Positions 1-12,175 of a stretch of DNA of 64,000 nt are shown here, in pieces (the first letter of the stretch is position 1; each line of letters opens with the position of its first letter). This DNA comes from Deroplatys truncata (lineage: Eukaryota > Arthropoda > Insecta > Mantodea > Mantidae). Made by a program: the position numbers and the translations under genes. Under the pieces are notes generated by a model. It did not search any database. It had not been told where the DNA came from and was given only the letters and a program-made list of their open reading frames with translations. The stretch is taken from contig CM060975.1 in the NCBI GenBank assembly GCA_030765065.1, positions 203,716,007 through 203,780,006 of the forward strand, written 5' to 3'.

Positions 1-35
1 AGTGAAATCATTTAAATGTTAAAAATACTGCCACA
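1..35 (-). repeat. Tip of a solo-LTR-type repeat (family B/C), cut by window edge
   Basis: Read on the minus strand this begins TGTGGCAGTATTTTTAACA, the same start as the complete LTR-like copies at 39.5, 40.9 and 59.2 kb. Only the first 35 bases are in the window; the rest lies to the left. It abuts a family A tail, so this LTR probably inserted into a family A copy, as the one at 59.2 kb did. Confidence 0.7.
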
Positions 36-142
36 AAACGAAGTAGACAGGAAAATAAACTTTGTAAGAAAAGTTTGTATACCCACTAATAAGCGATAGA
101 GGGTAGAGAAAGTTATGGGAATGCAACACTTCAGATTTTTAT
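36..142 (+). repeat. Family A repeat, 3' tail
   Basis: Contains the family A 3' end: GTAGAGAAAG followed by a degraded CATGTGAATGTAACACATCAGATTTTT, preceded by 'cactaataagcgatagagg', which marks the A2 subtype. The rest of the copy is missing because the LTR tip lies immediately to the left. Confidence 0.75.
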
Positions 143-779
143 AGTTTTCATGAAAGAATCTTTTCCTCTCGGATGGGGTGAACAGCATGAAAGCCATTGC
201 TTCCGACTCCAACAGATAGCATCCTATGTCAACTGCTGGTGTTCAGTGCAGACAACCTGTTGATGAAACATGTCATAATGCTCAGCGCACGCTCGTCGCC
301 TTAACGCATGGTCACGTCCTAGGATCGCGATAGATGGATGGTGCCAGCAAGACAGCTTACTGCTTACGCATGCGCGTGACATAGAAGTGTTCCCACGGTC
401 ATACCTTCCGTCCCGTCCTCCATATGAGAAATATGTAACTACCGTTGCTTTTCGTCTTGCCCATTCTGCAATTGCAGCACGTGCGCAGGTCGTTGGTCAT
501 TTCTGTATCTCAAATATTTTACAGCAGGCTCTTCCGATTTACGGTTAAATGTTAGCTACATTTCGAAGATAAACAGGATAAAGCTATTGCAGTCATACCG
601 TGCTGCCGGAACGCAACGGAACGGAGTCGGGAACGTGTAGGGAATGGCAGCGCCCTATCGGAAACCTGCATCCATTAAGGAACACTGGGATTAAACTTAT
701 TTTTAATTTTAATGCTATTTACTTGAAAGTTAGCACACTGAATATGGGTAAATAAAGATATGAATTGTTTTTTTAATAG
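143..779. other. Unassigned, GC-richer stretch
   Basis: No repeat family or convincing coding frame seen. The part from about 280 to 660 is richer in GC and CpG than its surroundings, but no long open frame crosses it. Confidence 0.4.
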
Positions 780-784
780 AGTCA

Positions 785-930
785 ACTGAAAAATTCAACG
801 TCACAGCCGGGATTTGAACACGGTTTTGAATTTACCATTGAATTTACTCAAGTTAGGTTCCCAGACAGACCACCAAGGCATCTCACTCGAAATGACAATC
901 TCAATGGCGACCTGCTATCGCAAGTACTTC
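785..930 (-). repeat. Degenerate tRNA-like SINE/MITE fragment
   Basis: On the minus strand it carries a box-B-like GTTCAAATCCCGG next to 'gtcaactgaaaaatt', the same junction as in the better copy at 1.05 kb. Box A is not recognisable, so this is a decayed second copy. Confidence 0.5.
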
Positions 931-984
931 AGTGCTGGGTGTTTATGGGTTTCTTAAGATTTTACTTTATTATTATCAATATTA

Positions 985-1217
985 TTATATATTAATTGAA
1001 ATTATACTTATTACAGACCTTAGCCGGTTTTGGCAAGTTTTTTAATAGTCAACTAAAAAATTTACTGTCAGAGGCGGGATTTGAACACGGCTCTCCCCCT
1101 CTCCGTGTGGCTGTTCTAACCATTGAGCTAGTGTAACAACATGCCGGTGGGACATTGAATTCCCAACTTGCCTAGACCGGCTAAGGTCTGTAAAAAGTAT
1201 ACTTAATTTCAATTAAT

Positions 1218-1249
<32 letters not shown>

Positions 1250-1250
1250 T
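985..1250 (-). repeat. tRNA-like core inside terminal inverted repeats (MITE/SINE composite)
   Basis: The two flanks are inverted copies of each other over about 50-60 bp (left 'acagaccttagccggt', right 'accggctaaggtctgt'). Between them, on the minus strand, are a tRNA-like box A (TAGCTCAATGGTTAGAACA) and box B (GTTCAAATCCC). An (AAT)n tract borders the right side and a shorter ATT-rich tract the left. A pol III core inside inverted repeats fits either a MITE that captured a tRNA-like sequence or a SINE bracketed by another repeat. Confidence 0.65.
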
Positions 1251-2195
1251 AAGAAATGACTGTTCAAAACACAAAGCTGAATTAGTTTCTCAGATAATAC
1301 AATTAAATATTTTAATTAGTGAAAAATATGCAAATTTCAAAAACTGCGTTGCATTCACATTTATCACAAAAGTATGTTTCTAATACTTTGATAGAGTGAA
1401 AATAAATGTAAGAATTTGATTGAAGTTGATGTTATTAATTGCAGGTAAATAAATTGCTGTTTCTATGAAATTTTAGTTTTTCTGGTTTTTAAGTATACAT
1501 TAAACTGCTTGTGAGCCGATGAATAAAGCAATCATAAAATGCATGCTTGAATCTTTAGATAGCATACTTGGGATTGCATATGCAAATTCATACAAATCAG
1601 AGCAAATTGAAATGTAAATAAAAAATTTCATGCGCAAAATGTAAAACTGAGAAAAAACGCATACAACAACGGAGGTGGGGAATCCATTGGGGTTAAAAGG
1701 GAGTGCATGGGTGATTTAAACATGCCGCTGGGCTTTAAAAATGAGCAATCATAAAATATTTGCCAAAATGATTCTCAGGTGCCTAAAGAATATTTATAGG
1801 ATATAATTTAAAAATCGAAAAATGTGTTATTTTCACCGAAAAACTCAGTCCCAGCGTTCCCTATTCTTGGTGCTGATTACATTGCTACAACCTGCCGTCT
1901 TTAGAAAATAAATGACCACTCCTATTATAACTGTTAATGCCTACCTGCACGTTGCCTGCAGCATCTACTAAAATGCTGCAAGCAATTTAAAAAGGTTGGT
2001 TTTCAGACTGCGGCTAAAGCCATGCAAGTCCAACAGCAAAAATATTATAATTCTACGATAACTGCACGCTAGTGCCTTTCGGCCAACATACGGCGTCATT
2101 GATGCCTTATTCAACATTCAGAATCGAAATTAATAGACAGTTTTAGAGCATGGTGTTTAAGAACTAATAACTGATAGTTTTTTCTCCGACATTCA
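1251..2195. other. Unassigned AT-rich spacer
   Basis: No open frame, SINE boxes or known repeat family recognised; only simple AT-rich sequence. Confidence 0.4.
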
Positions 2196-2975
2196 TTTTT
2201 ACATTCTCTACTACGTATAGTACGTAGGGGAAGTACTGCATCCACCCAAAAATTCGACACTGAGATTTCACCTGAAATACATAATTTGAGGTGCCCTGAA
2301 TCCAAATAAAACATTTTTGGAAACATGTTCGCGTGTGTGTATATGTCTGTAGACAGCATAATTCAAAAACCAAAAGTCGGATAAATACTAAACTTGGTGT
2401 TTGAGTTTACTGCCTTCCAAGGATGCGACACGAAGATATTCAAGAAAATATCTCCACCCCAATTCAAAATTTTATTTTCTCAAAAACAGCTCTAACGATT
2501 TTCATTACAATATCATACGTTTAAGTTATTTTTACGGCAAATGAAATGTTTTATTTTGGATTTTCTGGGAATGTTCGCAAAAGTCCTCTTCATTCTGAAT
2601 GATTTTCGTATAACTGGTAAACGTAAGAATAGACAAAGTTTTACTACAGAAAAAGTGTAAATTTTGTTAAAATCAACAATTTATATCATATACATTTTTT
2701 GTCGAGTGAATCATTTCCGATATATTCCCTTTTATGTATTTGAATTTTCCAATACTTATACTTTTTCTCATATGGGAATTTGTCCTGGACATACAAAGAG
2801 AATGGAATGCGCCACATAGCAACCAGCTTAAAGACTACCATATTCCCCTCGCACTAACAAGAAAATTAGCAATAAGCTTAACATCTCGATTAACATGAAG
2901 CATATGGAGAATAAGCGTTTGTAAAAACAGTTTGTACAAGAGTAGAGAAAGTCATGGAAGTGTAACACATCAGGT
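2196..2975 (+). repeat. Family A repeat (A1 subtype), near complete
   Basis: Starts TTTTTAC followed by a TTCTCTACTACGTATAG variant and ends GTAGAGAAAGTCATGG...CACATCAGG. It contains the characteristic blocks in order: 'cacccaaaaattcg', 'tttcacc', a short GT-rich tract before 'gacagcataattc', 'gatgcgacacgaag', 'ctcaaaaacagctctaacga', 'agcaaccagct'. Non-coding. Short open frames in it recur in every copy and are not genes. Confidence 0.85.
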
Positions 2976-3215
2976 TTTTTTTATGTCCTGGGCATGCAAA
3001 GAGAATGGAATGCTCACACAGCAACCAGCTCTTAAAAGATTTGACTATCGCTTAAAGCCTACCATATTCCCCTTGCACCTACAAGAAAATTAGCTATACG
3101 ATGGTTTCGACAAATGTTTGTCTCAATTAACATGAAGTAGATGAAGAATAAGCTTTTATAAAAATAGTTTGTATAAGAGTAGAGAAAGTCATTTAAGTGG
3201 AACACATCAATTTTT
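2976..3215 (+). repeat. Family A repeat, partial tandem 3' copy
   Basis: Repeats the last third of the preceding copy ('tcctgggcatgcaaagagaa' to 'gtagagaaagtcatttaag'). It looks like a local tandem duplication or an insertion at the end of the first copy. Confidence 0.8.
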
Positions 3216-3419
3216 ATTTTATTCTTATTAATTCTGCTATGATTCTACTAGAGATCTAGGAAGCCTATTCTCGTTCATTTTCCTGTTTACTATTGGCGGT
3301 TGGTACAAACTGTAAAAATAGAGAGATTTGTGATATGTGAATCCAAAATATAAAACAAGCGGTAGAGTATCTAAAACCACATAATACGAGATGTAACAGG
3401 TAAGCCACTTCAGTGGTTA

Positions 3420-3725
3420 TACTACTTCCTTCAGGCATTATACATTTCTGTCTGTAGCGATCTACATATCTTGTTCGTGTTACATTTTATTTGGTTTTCC
3501 AATATTTCTTTTCCCTATTGGCTTATAGTTTTCGAAATAGAATGACAGTCTCTCTATATTCATCTTTGAAGATGACCTATCCACTTAGTTTTATATTCTT
3601 TAATTTTTCCATTCAGATTGCATATATCTAAATCATTTTTATACCTTCATTTCTTTCATGATCTGTTCTCTTATATCCCGTTACTGCTCTTAAAAACTTA
3701 ATTTTATTTACTTTGAGTCTCCTTT
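3420..3725 (-). pseudogene. LINE reverse transcriptase C-terminal fragment
   Basis: The minus strand translates in broken frames to the C-terminal tail of a non-LTR retrotransposon polyprotein. FLRAVTGYKRTDHERNEGI is followed, after frameshifts, by parts resembling 'EYKTKW..HLQRM' and 'YKPIGKRNIGKP'. This FLRSV..YTRxDRxRNEDIR / GKRxxGRPxKRW arrangement is typical of the tail of arthropod LINE-encoded endonuclease/reverse transcriptases. Stops and frameshifts show it is dead. Two related fragments lie at 22.4-22.8 and 32.9-33.2 kb on the same strand, and one on the plus strand at 28.0 kb. Confidence 0.65.
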
Positions 3726-4879
3726 TGTTTTTCTCCCCCATGATTCACTCCCACCAAGGGTTTCTTAGGTGAGACCCTTCCGAGGGTTTTCAGAGAAGGT
3801 AGGTGAGAGGTAGAAGAAGCTAAGATTGACCCGCAATGGTTAGAAATGACTCGTGAGCTATAGAGAAAGCAATGCATCAAGATTGGTGCCTCGAAGAATA
3901 CATCCTGCAGGCTGGAGGCAGAAAGATGGCGCCCCAACACCAGCTAATCTGCGCAGCGCTCGTAACGCGGCCAGGGGATTAATCTCTTACTGAAGGTCTA
4001 CATATCTTGATTACATTAGAAGCACAAAAAATGGCATTGTTCTCGCATTGTAATTATCTTACCGAATCCCCATCTAGCTTATAATTTTTCTTAGGTAATT
4101 TATTTGAGCTTGCAAATTGTCATTAGATAAACACTTTTCCACCCTCTGTATCGAAATAATTATCATGACAAGCATTCGTTAACCTGAACAAAACTACCGA
4201 AAATGCCAATCGCAATAACGTGAGGGTAATAATGCGTTTAGCGATTAGTGGTCATGACCTAAGCAGTTGACAAAATCGGCAATATTGTAGCATTCCAGGG
4301 CTACCAGGAGGCCACTTCGAATTCCGTTTCGGAACGTCTCTGCACTGGTCGAACTCGCGACGAGTCTTTTTGTAATTTGTGTATAAGAAACAACTTCACA
4401 AACAGCCAGATATGTAGCAAGCTGAGGTATATACACATTCGGCCGTAGACATTTAATTTAGAATAAAAGGGCTCAAGGCATAGATAGAAGCGTTAACCGG
4501 AGTTTTATTTCTTGCAGCAACTCCTTCCTAAGCGCTGCACGCCCCCTAGACGAGTGCTCATCCTCCAGGCTACGTCACCGTGTGGTACCCGGTATATTGG
4601 TCGTTGCAATATCTCAGAAACTCAGACGATCGGTGATAATCTAAATAATAACTAAGAATATAATCTTAGGATGACCACGGTAAAAACGGCAACATATAAT
4701 TACCTGATTTAATTTTGAGTCGACATAATATTAAAAACCTTCACTTACATCATGATGGTCTAGAAGGATGAATGATCGTTTCGAGTTGGCCATGGCCCTA
4801 TCTTCAGCGGGAACAAGTCGACTGAACTCACAAAGTCAGAAGAAAAGTTTGTGAAACCCATTAAGTCTAATGAAGGACC
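3726..4879. other. Unassigned region with two short minus-strand open frames
   Basis: Short open frames at 3704-3940 and 4245-4436 (78 and 63 codons) have no recognisable domain and are within the range expected by chance. No SINE or family A match seen. Confidence 0.4.
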
Positions 4880-6110
4880 TCAGATGGAAACTTCTGGAAC
4901 TGCCAAAGGTGCACCAAAAAACTGTTGTACTGCCCCCTCTTGGTGTCTTGGAGACCTTAAGATGGAATGGGCTACCATTTCATCCAATCTCTTCTGTGGA
5001 TGGACCAGAAGACGAGTGACCTCATCCAACGGCGGAATTTCAAAATTCAAACCTTGTTGATTGTTTTTAATTATAAATGTTTTTTCCCAAGCATCTAAAT
5101 GGGCTAAATTATGTAAAGATTTTAGCAATTCTATATCTTGGCCAATTTCGTGCTGATTGTTCCAAAAATAATAAGAAACAGCTGATTTATCAATTTGTTT
5201 AAGTTTAGTGTTTCTTTGGTGTTATTTTAAACGGATTAATAGATTACGTTTTGTTTTTCCAATGTAAAACTTATTGCAATGATTACATTTAATTTTATAG
5301 ATACCAGACAAAGTCTTCTTATCTTTGATGTTGGCAGTTGGTCTGTGGAGCTAACTTTATTCCACAAGTCTTAAAAATGTTTTCAAATTTCTTGAATAAT
5401 TTAGGGGGATAAGTATATTTTTTAAACACTGAAGGCTGTTCTTTGATGTTATTGAGAGTACTGATCTCTTTCAATTGTTTTTTATACTTGTAACGTTTTA
5501 CCATTTTGATGATACACACAGGATCAAAACCACTCTTTAAGGCTGTCTGTTGAATATGTTTAAATTCTTTCCAATATTCTTGTTCTGGTAAAGGTAAATT
5601 CACAGGTCTATGAATAGGACTGTGAGAAAAACAGCATATCGATGTTGTACAGGATTACAAGAATTATTCTTGATGTAATTGTCAAAATGTGTAGGTTTAC
5701 AATAAACATCTTATTCAAACTGATTATTGGTTTTTAATATTTTAATGTCCAAGAAAGAACATGGTAAACTTTATGGAGGTATCTTGAGTATTCAATAGAT
5801 CCAAAGCGATCACAATTTGTGATTTAGGAACAATAGCTAGAATGTCGTTCACTTATCTAATCCAAAATTTTAATATGTGTGGGTGAGAACTTGTGACAAT
5901 CGTCTCCAAAGAACTCATATATAGATCTGCTAGCAAAGGATTGCCCATAGCCAAACCATGTGTTTGTTGATAAATCTCTGCATCATAAGCGAAGAAGTTT
6001 TGATTTATGCAGATTTCTGTAAGTGTGATCATATAATTACTTCTGATGCAATCAAAATGCTCATTTACGCAACAAACACACAAGCTGCATTTATATTCGT
6101 ATTTTCTCAG
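4880..6110 (-). pseudogene. Penelope-like retroelement, decayed (RT plus GIY-YIG endonuclease)
   Basis: Reading down the minus strand from 6083, the frame first shows the reverse-transcriptase block IYQQTHGLAMGNPLLADLYM, matching the 'Q..GVAMGSPLSP..AN' motif of Penelope-like elements. Next comes the degraded catalytic box (about 5840-5860): a stop codon where the YVDD tyrosine should be and Asn for the first Asp (VNDIL). After a frameshift near 5755, FLDIKI and VYCKPTHFDNY continue the RT thumb. The segment at 5603-5319 is the linker. The endonuclease follows at about 5310-5100: SGIYKIKCNHCNKFYIGKT (GIY and YIG with a CxxC insertion), one in-frame stop near 5223, then AHLDAWEKTFI. This order is diagnostic of canonical endonuclease-bearing Penelope-like elements. 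The 5' part of the RT was not found upstream of about 6110. At least two stops and one frameshift: non-functional. Confidence 0.9.
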
Positions 6111-8785
6111 ACCACATGATTCTCAGCATCACCGGCCTGATCTGCAGGTAGCAGTTTATCTCACATCTGATTATCTATATTCGTTTTGCGGCTGGCCTTT
6201 AATATGTTTTTCTCGAAGAAGTTGAATAATTAATTTGTTCTTTAAGCACTGGTAAACAATTTATCTCATAAGGAATACTCCTCTGGTTGAAACCTGGGAT
6301 TTCGTTCAGAATACAAGGTAGGCTAGAATTGTTGCCCAAATGCTGTATAGGGCGCTGAAGTTTCTATCTATTGGCATTGTTCGGTACGTTGAATCACTCA
6401 CTCACTTGAGCAATTTTTTGGTATCATCGTCTTCTGTTCTTACGCTCCTTCTATGCACCAAACAAATGTCGATGGCTCAAATCTCAAAAATGGGTCCAAA
6501 TATCATTTTGATCCAAAACTATTTCCAATCCTTTGATGTTCTACCACAGCAATTAAGCCTTGCAACCCAAATCAAATGCCAGTTTCATCAGATGGACAAG
6601 AGATGGGAGTAAACAGAATGCCTGAATTTACACCAAGATCTGCACTTAATAAGTATATCCTTACGCGTCGAAATAGTTATAAACCTTTGGTTATAAGGAA
6701 TTTCCACATTTGCACCTTTGATGTTTCCAGCATCTTCTCACAGATTAGAGCTCATCTGAAAGCTAGTGTTCCTAAAGCTTCATTCTGTATAAAGAGATAT
6801 TCAGCAACTACTGGTAACCCTTAAAAAATAACAGTATGATATGTCGCCAGTTATGAGCTTCATGCTTTCAAAATGCTTCTCTAGGGACCCTTGAGCAGTA
6901 ATGCTCTCAATGATTTTCGTGATTTGTTCTCCTCAACTTCAAATCACAATATAACAAAGTGTGCTGCAACTAAAGGTTGAATAAATCTTTCAGCTGGAAA
7001 GTTCTCTCATACAGACAGGTCATTTTTATACTTTGGACAAATATTGTTCTGACCACACATTCAGAGTTGCTTCTGAAATGAGGTACTAGAGCCGTCTTCT
7101 CGTCAGCTCCTCTTTATAATTACCTCTAGTACCATAGAAGCTAAGAACTCTAAGGGATTCTAATTACTTTCAATTGCAAGTTTGAAGACACATTGAGTAG
7201 GGCACATGCTCTTCAAACTGAGTTCATTGGTTCTTAAAGTTGAACATCCCCTAACATCTCATACCATTTCATCTGAAAATTTTTCATCTGTTATGAGAAA
7301 TATCACAGGATTTTTACGGAGTTACACTTTTAAGGGGTAAATGAAAGGAATTACCATTAAGAGTTTTAGATCACTGTGCAATAATTTCATAAAGAATACG
7401 GAAGAAATCAATTAAATCCACTTTGCAGGCTTATACAGTTTTATGCTACGTAAGACAGATTTTGTTACTATGTTACACGACTACATACAGGACCTCATAA
7501 TATCTTGACAAGATGTCAGAATCATTCTTTCTTTTCGCAGCAGATGTCTCTAAAAAGTATGTGCATTAATTTACTGACACCTTTTTAACCCTGCATGTTC
7601 ACATTTAACATACCGTTGACAAATTTAGAGATATAATATAAAATATAGCAGAAATTTCGAGTGACACGGAATTAATCGATTACTTTGTAAAAGACTTCTC
7701 AAATCTGTCGATTCCTCAACTGCATTGTCTTCAGAGAGAACAACGTAGAATTCCATGTAATCTTGTAGATGTCTAGAGAGTAATTAGCTTGCACAAAGAC
7801 CGGCGTGAAACTTGGCTGAGCACTGGACCGTGACCCTAGGCGATCTATGCTAATGCCCCGTATCATCTCCTATTTCTGGAACCGAAATGGAACAAGAGAA
7901 ATGTTTTTGCATTGCTGTTGAGTGACACGCTCGGAATAAGCAATACAGGTCGCAACACATTCCGCATACCTTATTTGATGAAATACAAGTTTTTTTCTCA
8001 GAAATTTTCCGCTGTTTCCTGTGAACTTCTGCTCCAAAAAATTTATTGTTTACTTCGTTGCCAAGATGTTATGGAAAATTACTCCTTGGTTCTAAAGAGT
8101 CGGCGTAAGCAGGTGGTACCGACGGTGCTGATGAAGTCGCGTCCAACTGCTGAGATCTGATTAGTCCTTGATCTGCGGTAGCATTCGTTTAGCGAAAACC
8201 TCAGCAAAAACATTGAAAGTCCAATGTACTCCATCTAATGGTTGTGTTAAAGACCCGTAAGAGAGTAGAGTCAGAACAGGTAGCAGAACCTAAAACAGAA
8301 ACGATTAGCAAATTTATAGGTACCATTTACCCTTCTCCGGTAGCTAAATCAAAGAGGAGGTTATTTTATGAACGATGAATTGCTAAAAGGGGTTCTGAGA
8401 AATCCTTAATGAGACCTGAGCCAGTCAATTCACTTGGATAAGTAAGCCAGAGGACAGTAGATATTCCCTGTATTTTCTGAACATTGGGAATACTGGAAAT
8501 CTGTTCTGTGCCCAGAATCTTTAGAGAGACCTATCAAAAACCAGAACTAACACTCTACTTTTGCAAAATAGAAAAGGTGGCGAGTGGGCTACTAACAGCA
8601 CTCTGTCGTTTGAAAAAAGTATTCTCTAAGATGAGAGGGTTATTAATTACAGTTATTCGTATAATACTGACTGAAAAATTTCACGAAATTAAGAGTTCTA
8701 CATATGGATATTACTTTCCTATATAAATCACCTAAGCACGCCTCACTGAAGGACTTCAGAACTTTCTGAATGGATTAGTACCATT
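6111..8785. other. Unassigned region
   Basis: Contains short plus-strand open frames (6340-6612, 6576-6824, 7912-8160, 8484-8726; 80-90 codons) without recognisable motifs, plausible splice structure or repeat matches in the window. I cannot distinguish decayed transposon from unique host intergenic sequence. Confidence 0.35.
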
Positions 8786-8787
8786 AA

Positions 8788-9025
8788 TGGGTCGTCCTCA
8801 GTGGTCTAGGGTTCAAACCCGGGCGTAAAAATCCTTAGCACTGCTTTCGGAATGAAAGTAAAGCCGGTAGTCTCGTGTCGTAGGTTTACGGCACGTAAAA
8901 ATACCTCAATCTTGATAAAGAGGCCTCTGAGCAATATTTCCGGTCTTTCACGCCCAATATAGAATCGAACGTTAAGAACGTAGTAGTTAAAGAGCGTCCA
9001 TAAGTAGAACTCAATTAATTATTTA
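8788..9025 (+). repeat. tRNA-derived SINE, family 1
   Basis: Head with box B-like GGGTTCAAACCCGG, followed by the shared body 'gtaaagccggtagtctcgtg', 'acggcacgtaaaa', 'gataaagaggcctctga' and 'tttcacgcccaatat'. The same body recurs at 22.2 kb (+), 34.6 kb (-) and 61.8 kb (+), so it is a dispersed SINE. Box A is degraded. Confidence 0.8.
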
Positions 9026-9639
9026 CTATTAGGGGCTAAACCTGAGAGGGTGCTAAATAATGGATGGTCAAGGTGAAAGGATCTTTAAAACTTCTCCATC
9101 ACTTTAATACCAAGTAATTTCACGTGGAAAGGAAGACTCTTTAACAACTTTTGACTGTCGGAGCAGCATTGTTACCTACTAACAAGCTGATGATGTTTGC
9201 TATTATGGAAGCTAATAATCTTTACTTTAGTGTATTTTCAATCTTTGCTGACATGGGACAGAAATGTGTGGGTCATATTTATAAATAACCTGTCCAAACA
9301 ACCTGTATCAACCGCTATAATAATCTGAAGTGCACAGTACCTCAGTTCCTCGATTAACATTACTGGGGAAGGCTATGGCAGGTAGAAGGCTGCGTACTTT
9401 ACACCTCATGCATGACTGGATCTCGTTATGAGGTGTAGATTGAAGCAGAGGGAGTAAAGAAAAGGAGAAAATACCAATGGGTGGAGTGTAATTCCAAAAG
9501 GAACACGTTTCGCACTGAACAGTGTCCAGTAGAGTAAATTGTCTTACGTAATTATGCAGTAATTATTCGGTAACTTCTAAATCAATAATTATGAATAAAT
9601 TTACTCAACTTAATAAGGGAAAAAATGTGACATAAAACA
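9026..9639. other. Unassigned spacer
   Basis: No open frame or repeat match seen. Confidence 0.35.
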
Positions 9640-10556
9640 ATGTTACACTCATATGACTTTCTCTACTCTTGTACAAACTATTTTTACAAACGCTTACTCT
9701 TCATCTACTTCATGTTAATCGAGATAAACATTTGCATACTCTATCTTATTGCTAATTTTCTTGTAGATGTAAGGGGAATATATATTTACAAGGGCACTAT
9801 CGAAATACAGTAGCCTTTAAGCACATACATATCTCTTAATAGCTGGTTGCTAGGTGCAGCACCATTCGTTTCCCACAGATTAATACTCTTTGCATATCCA
9901 AGACAAAAAAAAATGAATAAGGAATTCCCATTTGAGAAAATAAGTATTGAAAAATTTAAGGGAATAACAAGTAATATCTCGAAAATGGTTCACTCAACAA
10001 AAAAAAATGTATATGACATAAATTGTGTATTTTAACGCGATCTACATTTTTTGCGTAGTAAAAGTTTGTCTATCTCTTATGGTTTACGAGTTATGCAAAA
10101 GTCGTTCACAATATAGAATACTTTTGGAGACATTCCCAGGAAATTCATGATATACATTTTATTTGTCATAAAAATATCTTAAACATATGATATTTTAATC
10201 AAAATCGTTAGAGCCATTTTTGAGAAAATTAAAATTTTCGAAAAATCTTCCATGTAAAGGGTACTCTGGTGTGGGGGGATTTTGTTGAAAACCTTTGTGT
10301 CGCATCTCCGGAAGATACTGAAGCTAAATACCAAGTTTGGTGTTTATCCGACTGTTCGTTTCTGAGTTATGCTGTTCACAGACACACACACACACACACA
10401 CACGAGACACACACACGGACATGTTTCCAAAAATGCTTTTTTTTTGCATTCAGGGGGTCTCAAAACATGTATTTCCGGTGAAATCTTGGTATCAAATTTT
10501 TGGGTGGAATACAATACTTCCCCTACTTACTATACGTAGTAGAGAAAGTAAAAATG
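9640..10556 (-). repeat. Family A repeat (A1), near complete, with CA microsatellite
   Basis: Inverted orientation: begins TGTTACACTCATATGACTTTCTCTAC (split here by one variable base) and ends with TACGTAGTAGAGAAAG before 'taaaaatgg'. A (CA)n tract sits at about 10381-10412 between 'gctgttcacag' and 'cggacatgtttcc', the position it has in other copies. No coding capacity. Confidence 0.88.
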
Positions 10557-11039
10557 GAAACCTTGACGTTTCAAGATCTTTTAACACTACACAACAGATG
10601 ATAGATTATTAAGAAAAAGATTAAGAACTTAAAATGCTGTATTTAAAATATAATCTGATAAGAACGAAAATAGCACATAGAGGAATATTGGTATGTTGTT
10701 TTTATAGAAGGAAATAGGGGATAACTAAGACTAGTACCTTAAAAGAAATCCATTGGCGAATATGTACTGACTTTTCTTTGAACTTTATTCCCTTTTTAGG
10801 TACAATTTTCTAAAACCTATTTCCACATATTGCTTTATGTTGTTTACCTTTTAAAATCCAAATTACATCCAAATACATTATTTATCCAAAATAAAATTAT
10901 TTATAGATTTCAAAAATACTAAATATTGGGGCTATCTGAACCGAAATTTTAAATTGAATTCTTCTAGTGATACTGTCTGTTTTCTGTCTGTCATCTTTCA
11001 TACTTAGTTTGAGAAACAAAGTAGTTAAATAAAATATTT
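10557..11039. other. Unassigned AT-rich spacer
   Basis: No open frame or repeat recognised. Confidence 0.35.
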
Positions 11040-11225
11040 GGGCAGGCCTGTAGTTCAGTAAGTAGAGCACCTACCTGCTGGGATGGAAATTGTTCTCTAG
11101 CCAAAATTATTCCCTATCCTCCCAGAGTCTGAAAGTATGAATGAAGGTGTGAATGTGCGTGTAATGAAGTTATTAAAACCCAAGGTTTATTAGAAACCCA
11201 ACGACAAATGAACATAAGTTAACAC
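11040..11225 (+). repeat. tRNA-derived SINE, family 2
   Basis: Box-A-like TAGTTCAGTAAGTAGAGCA near the start, then the family tail 'ctagccaaaattattccct', 'cagagtctgaaagtatgaat' and 'aacccaaggtttat'. Related copies are at 24.8-25.0 kb (-) and 63.6-63.8 kb (+), where a clear box B (GGTTCGATTC) is kept. Box B is lost in this copy. Confidence 0.7.
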
Positions 11226-12175
11226 CTTTGCCTATAGGCAATAATATGACTATTGTAGTTAAAGGCAGGGTATAATTGAAACTTAATGAAATACTTGGAA
11301 TTTATAGAGTAAGAAAAATTGAGGTAATACAACATTTTTAAAATACAGTTTCCTTTCTTGAATTTTATTGTTGTTTAATATTAAGCAATCATACAATAAA
11401 TGCTGTGGTCTTCAAATACGCCAGTTTTATACTCTTCTAGTATGTGGTGTTTACGCCTCCGAATATTTTCTTTTATGTATTTGAAAGTAGTAGTTTTACT
11501 ATAACTTTTTGACAGTTTACTGTGAGTTGCCAATTTAATTTAGAAATTCCATAAACAAACATCATTGAATATATACATTTATTTTACAAAACCGTTACGC
11601 AATTTATCAAATAATCATACCATTTTAACCTATTTTAAACCCATCTTAATATTTCCTTCATGGGTTATTAGAATAATGTGATTAAAAATAACTACTGTAA
11701 TTTAAAATGTAATATTTTTTTTTAAAATTGCAGGAACATAAAATTCTTCAAATAGCCCTTGAAGAGTCATGTGCTTCATTAAATCTGTAGCCCATAGAAT
11801 TATCGAAGTTGAATGTTTTTCTAAAAAAGCTTTATAGGTACAAATGTTCTTAAAGTGATAGTTCATAAAATAAAGTTTCTCTTCCTGAACACCCTCTTCG
11901 ATAACCATCGTTACAGTTGTTTCTGTTTATGTGTTTCTATTTACAATTTGTTCCAAAATAGTTTATAGTGCAGTGGAGGATTTTATAATAGGTAATTGTT
12001 TTCACGGCGCAAGTAACTTCAGTGTAGCACATTTAAATAATATCTGAGATGATAAACTCACTCCTTGTAAATATAAGAATAAAAAAAACCATGAAAATAG
12101 ATTTGGTCTGCAAAACCAAACACGGTTTTAGTTTTAATTTCTCTGTTATACAGTTACAGTAAGTAACTGATGCAT
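11226..12175. other. Unassigned AT-rich spacer
   Basis: No gene or repeat recognised; one 68-codon minus-strand open frame (11702-11908) has no identifiable feature. Confidence 0.35.

Noticed and set aside
10337..10612. Recurrent 60-100 codon frames with HTHTHTH stretches in all family A copies
   Set aside because: They are translations of the (CA)n tract and conserved repeat DNA, broken differently in each copy, with no sign of a shared reading frame.
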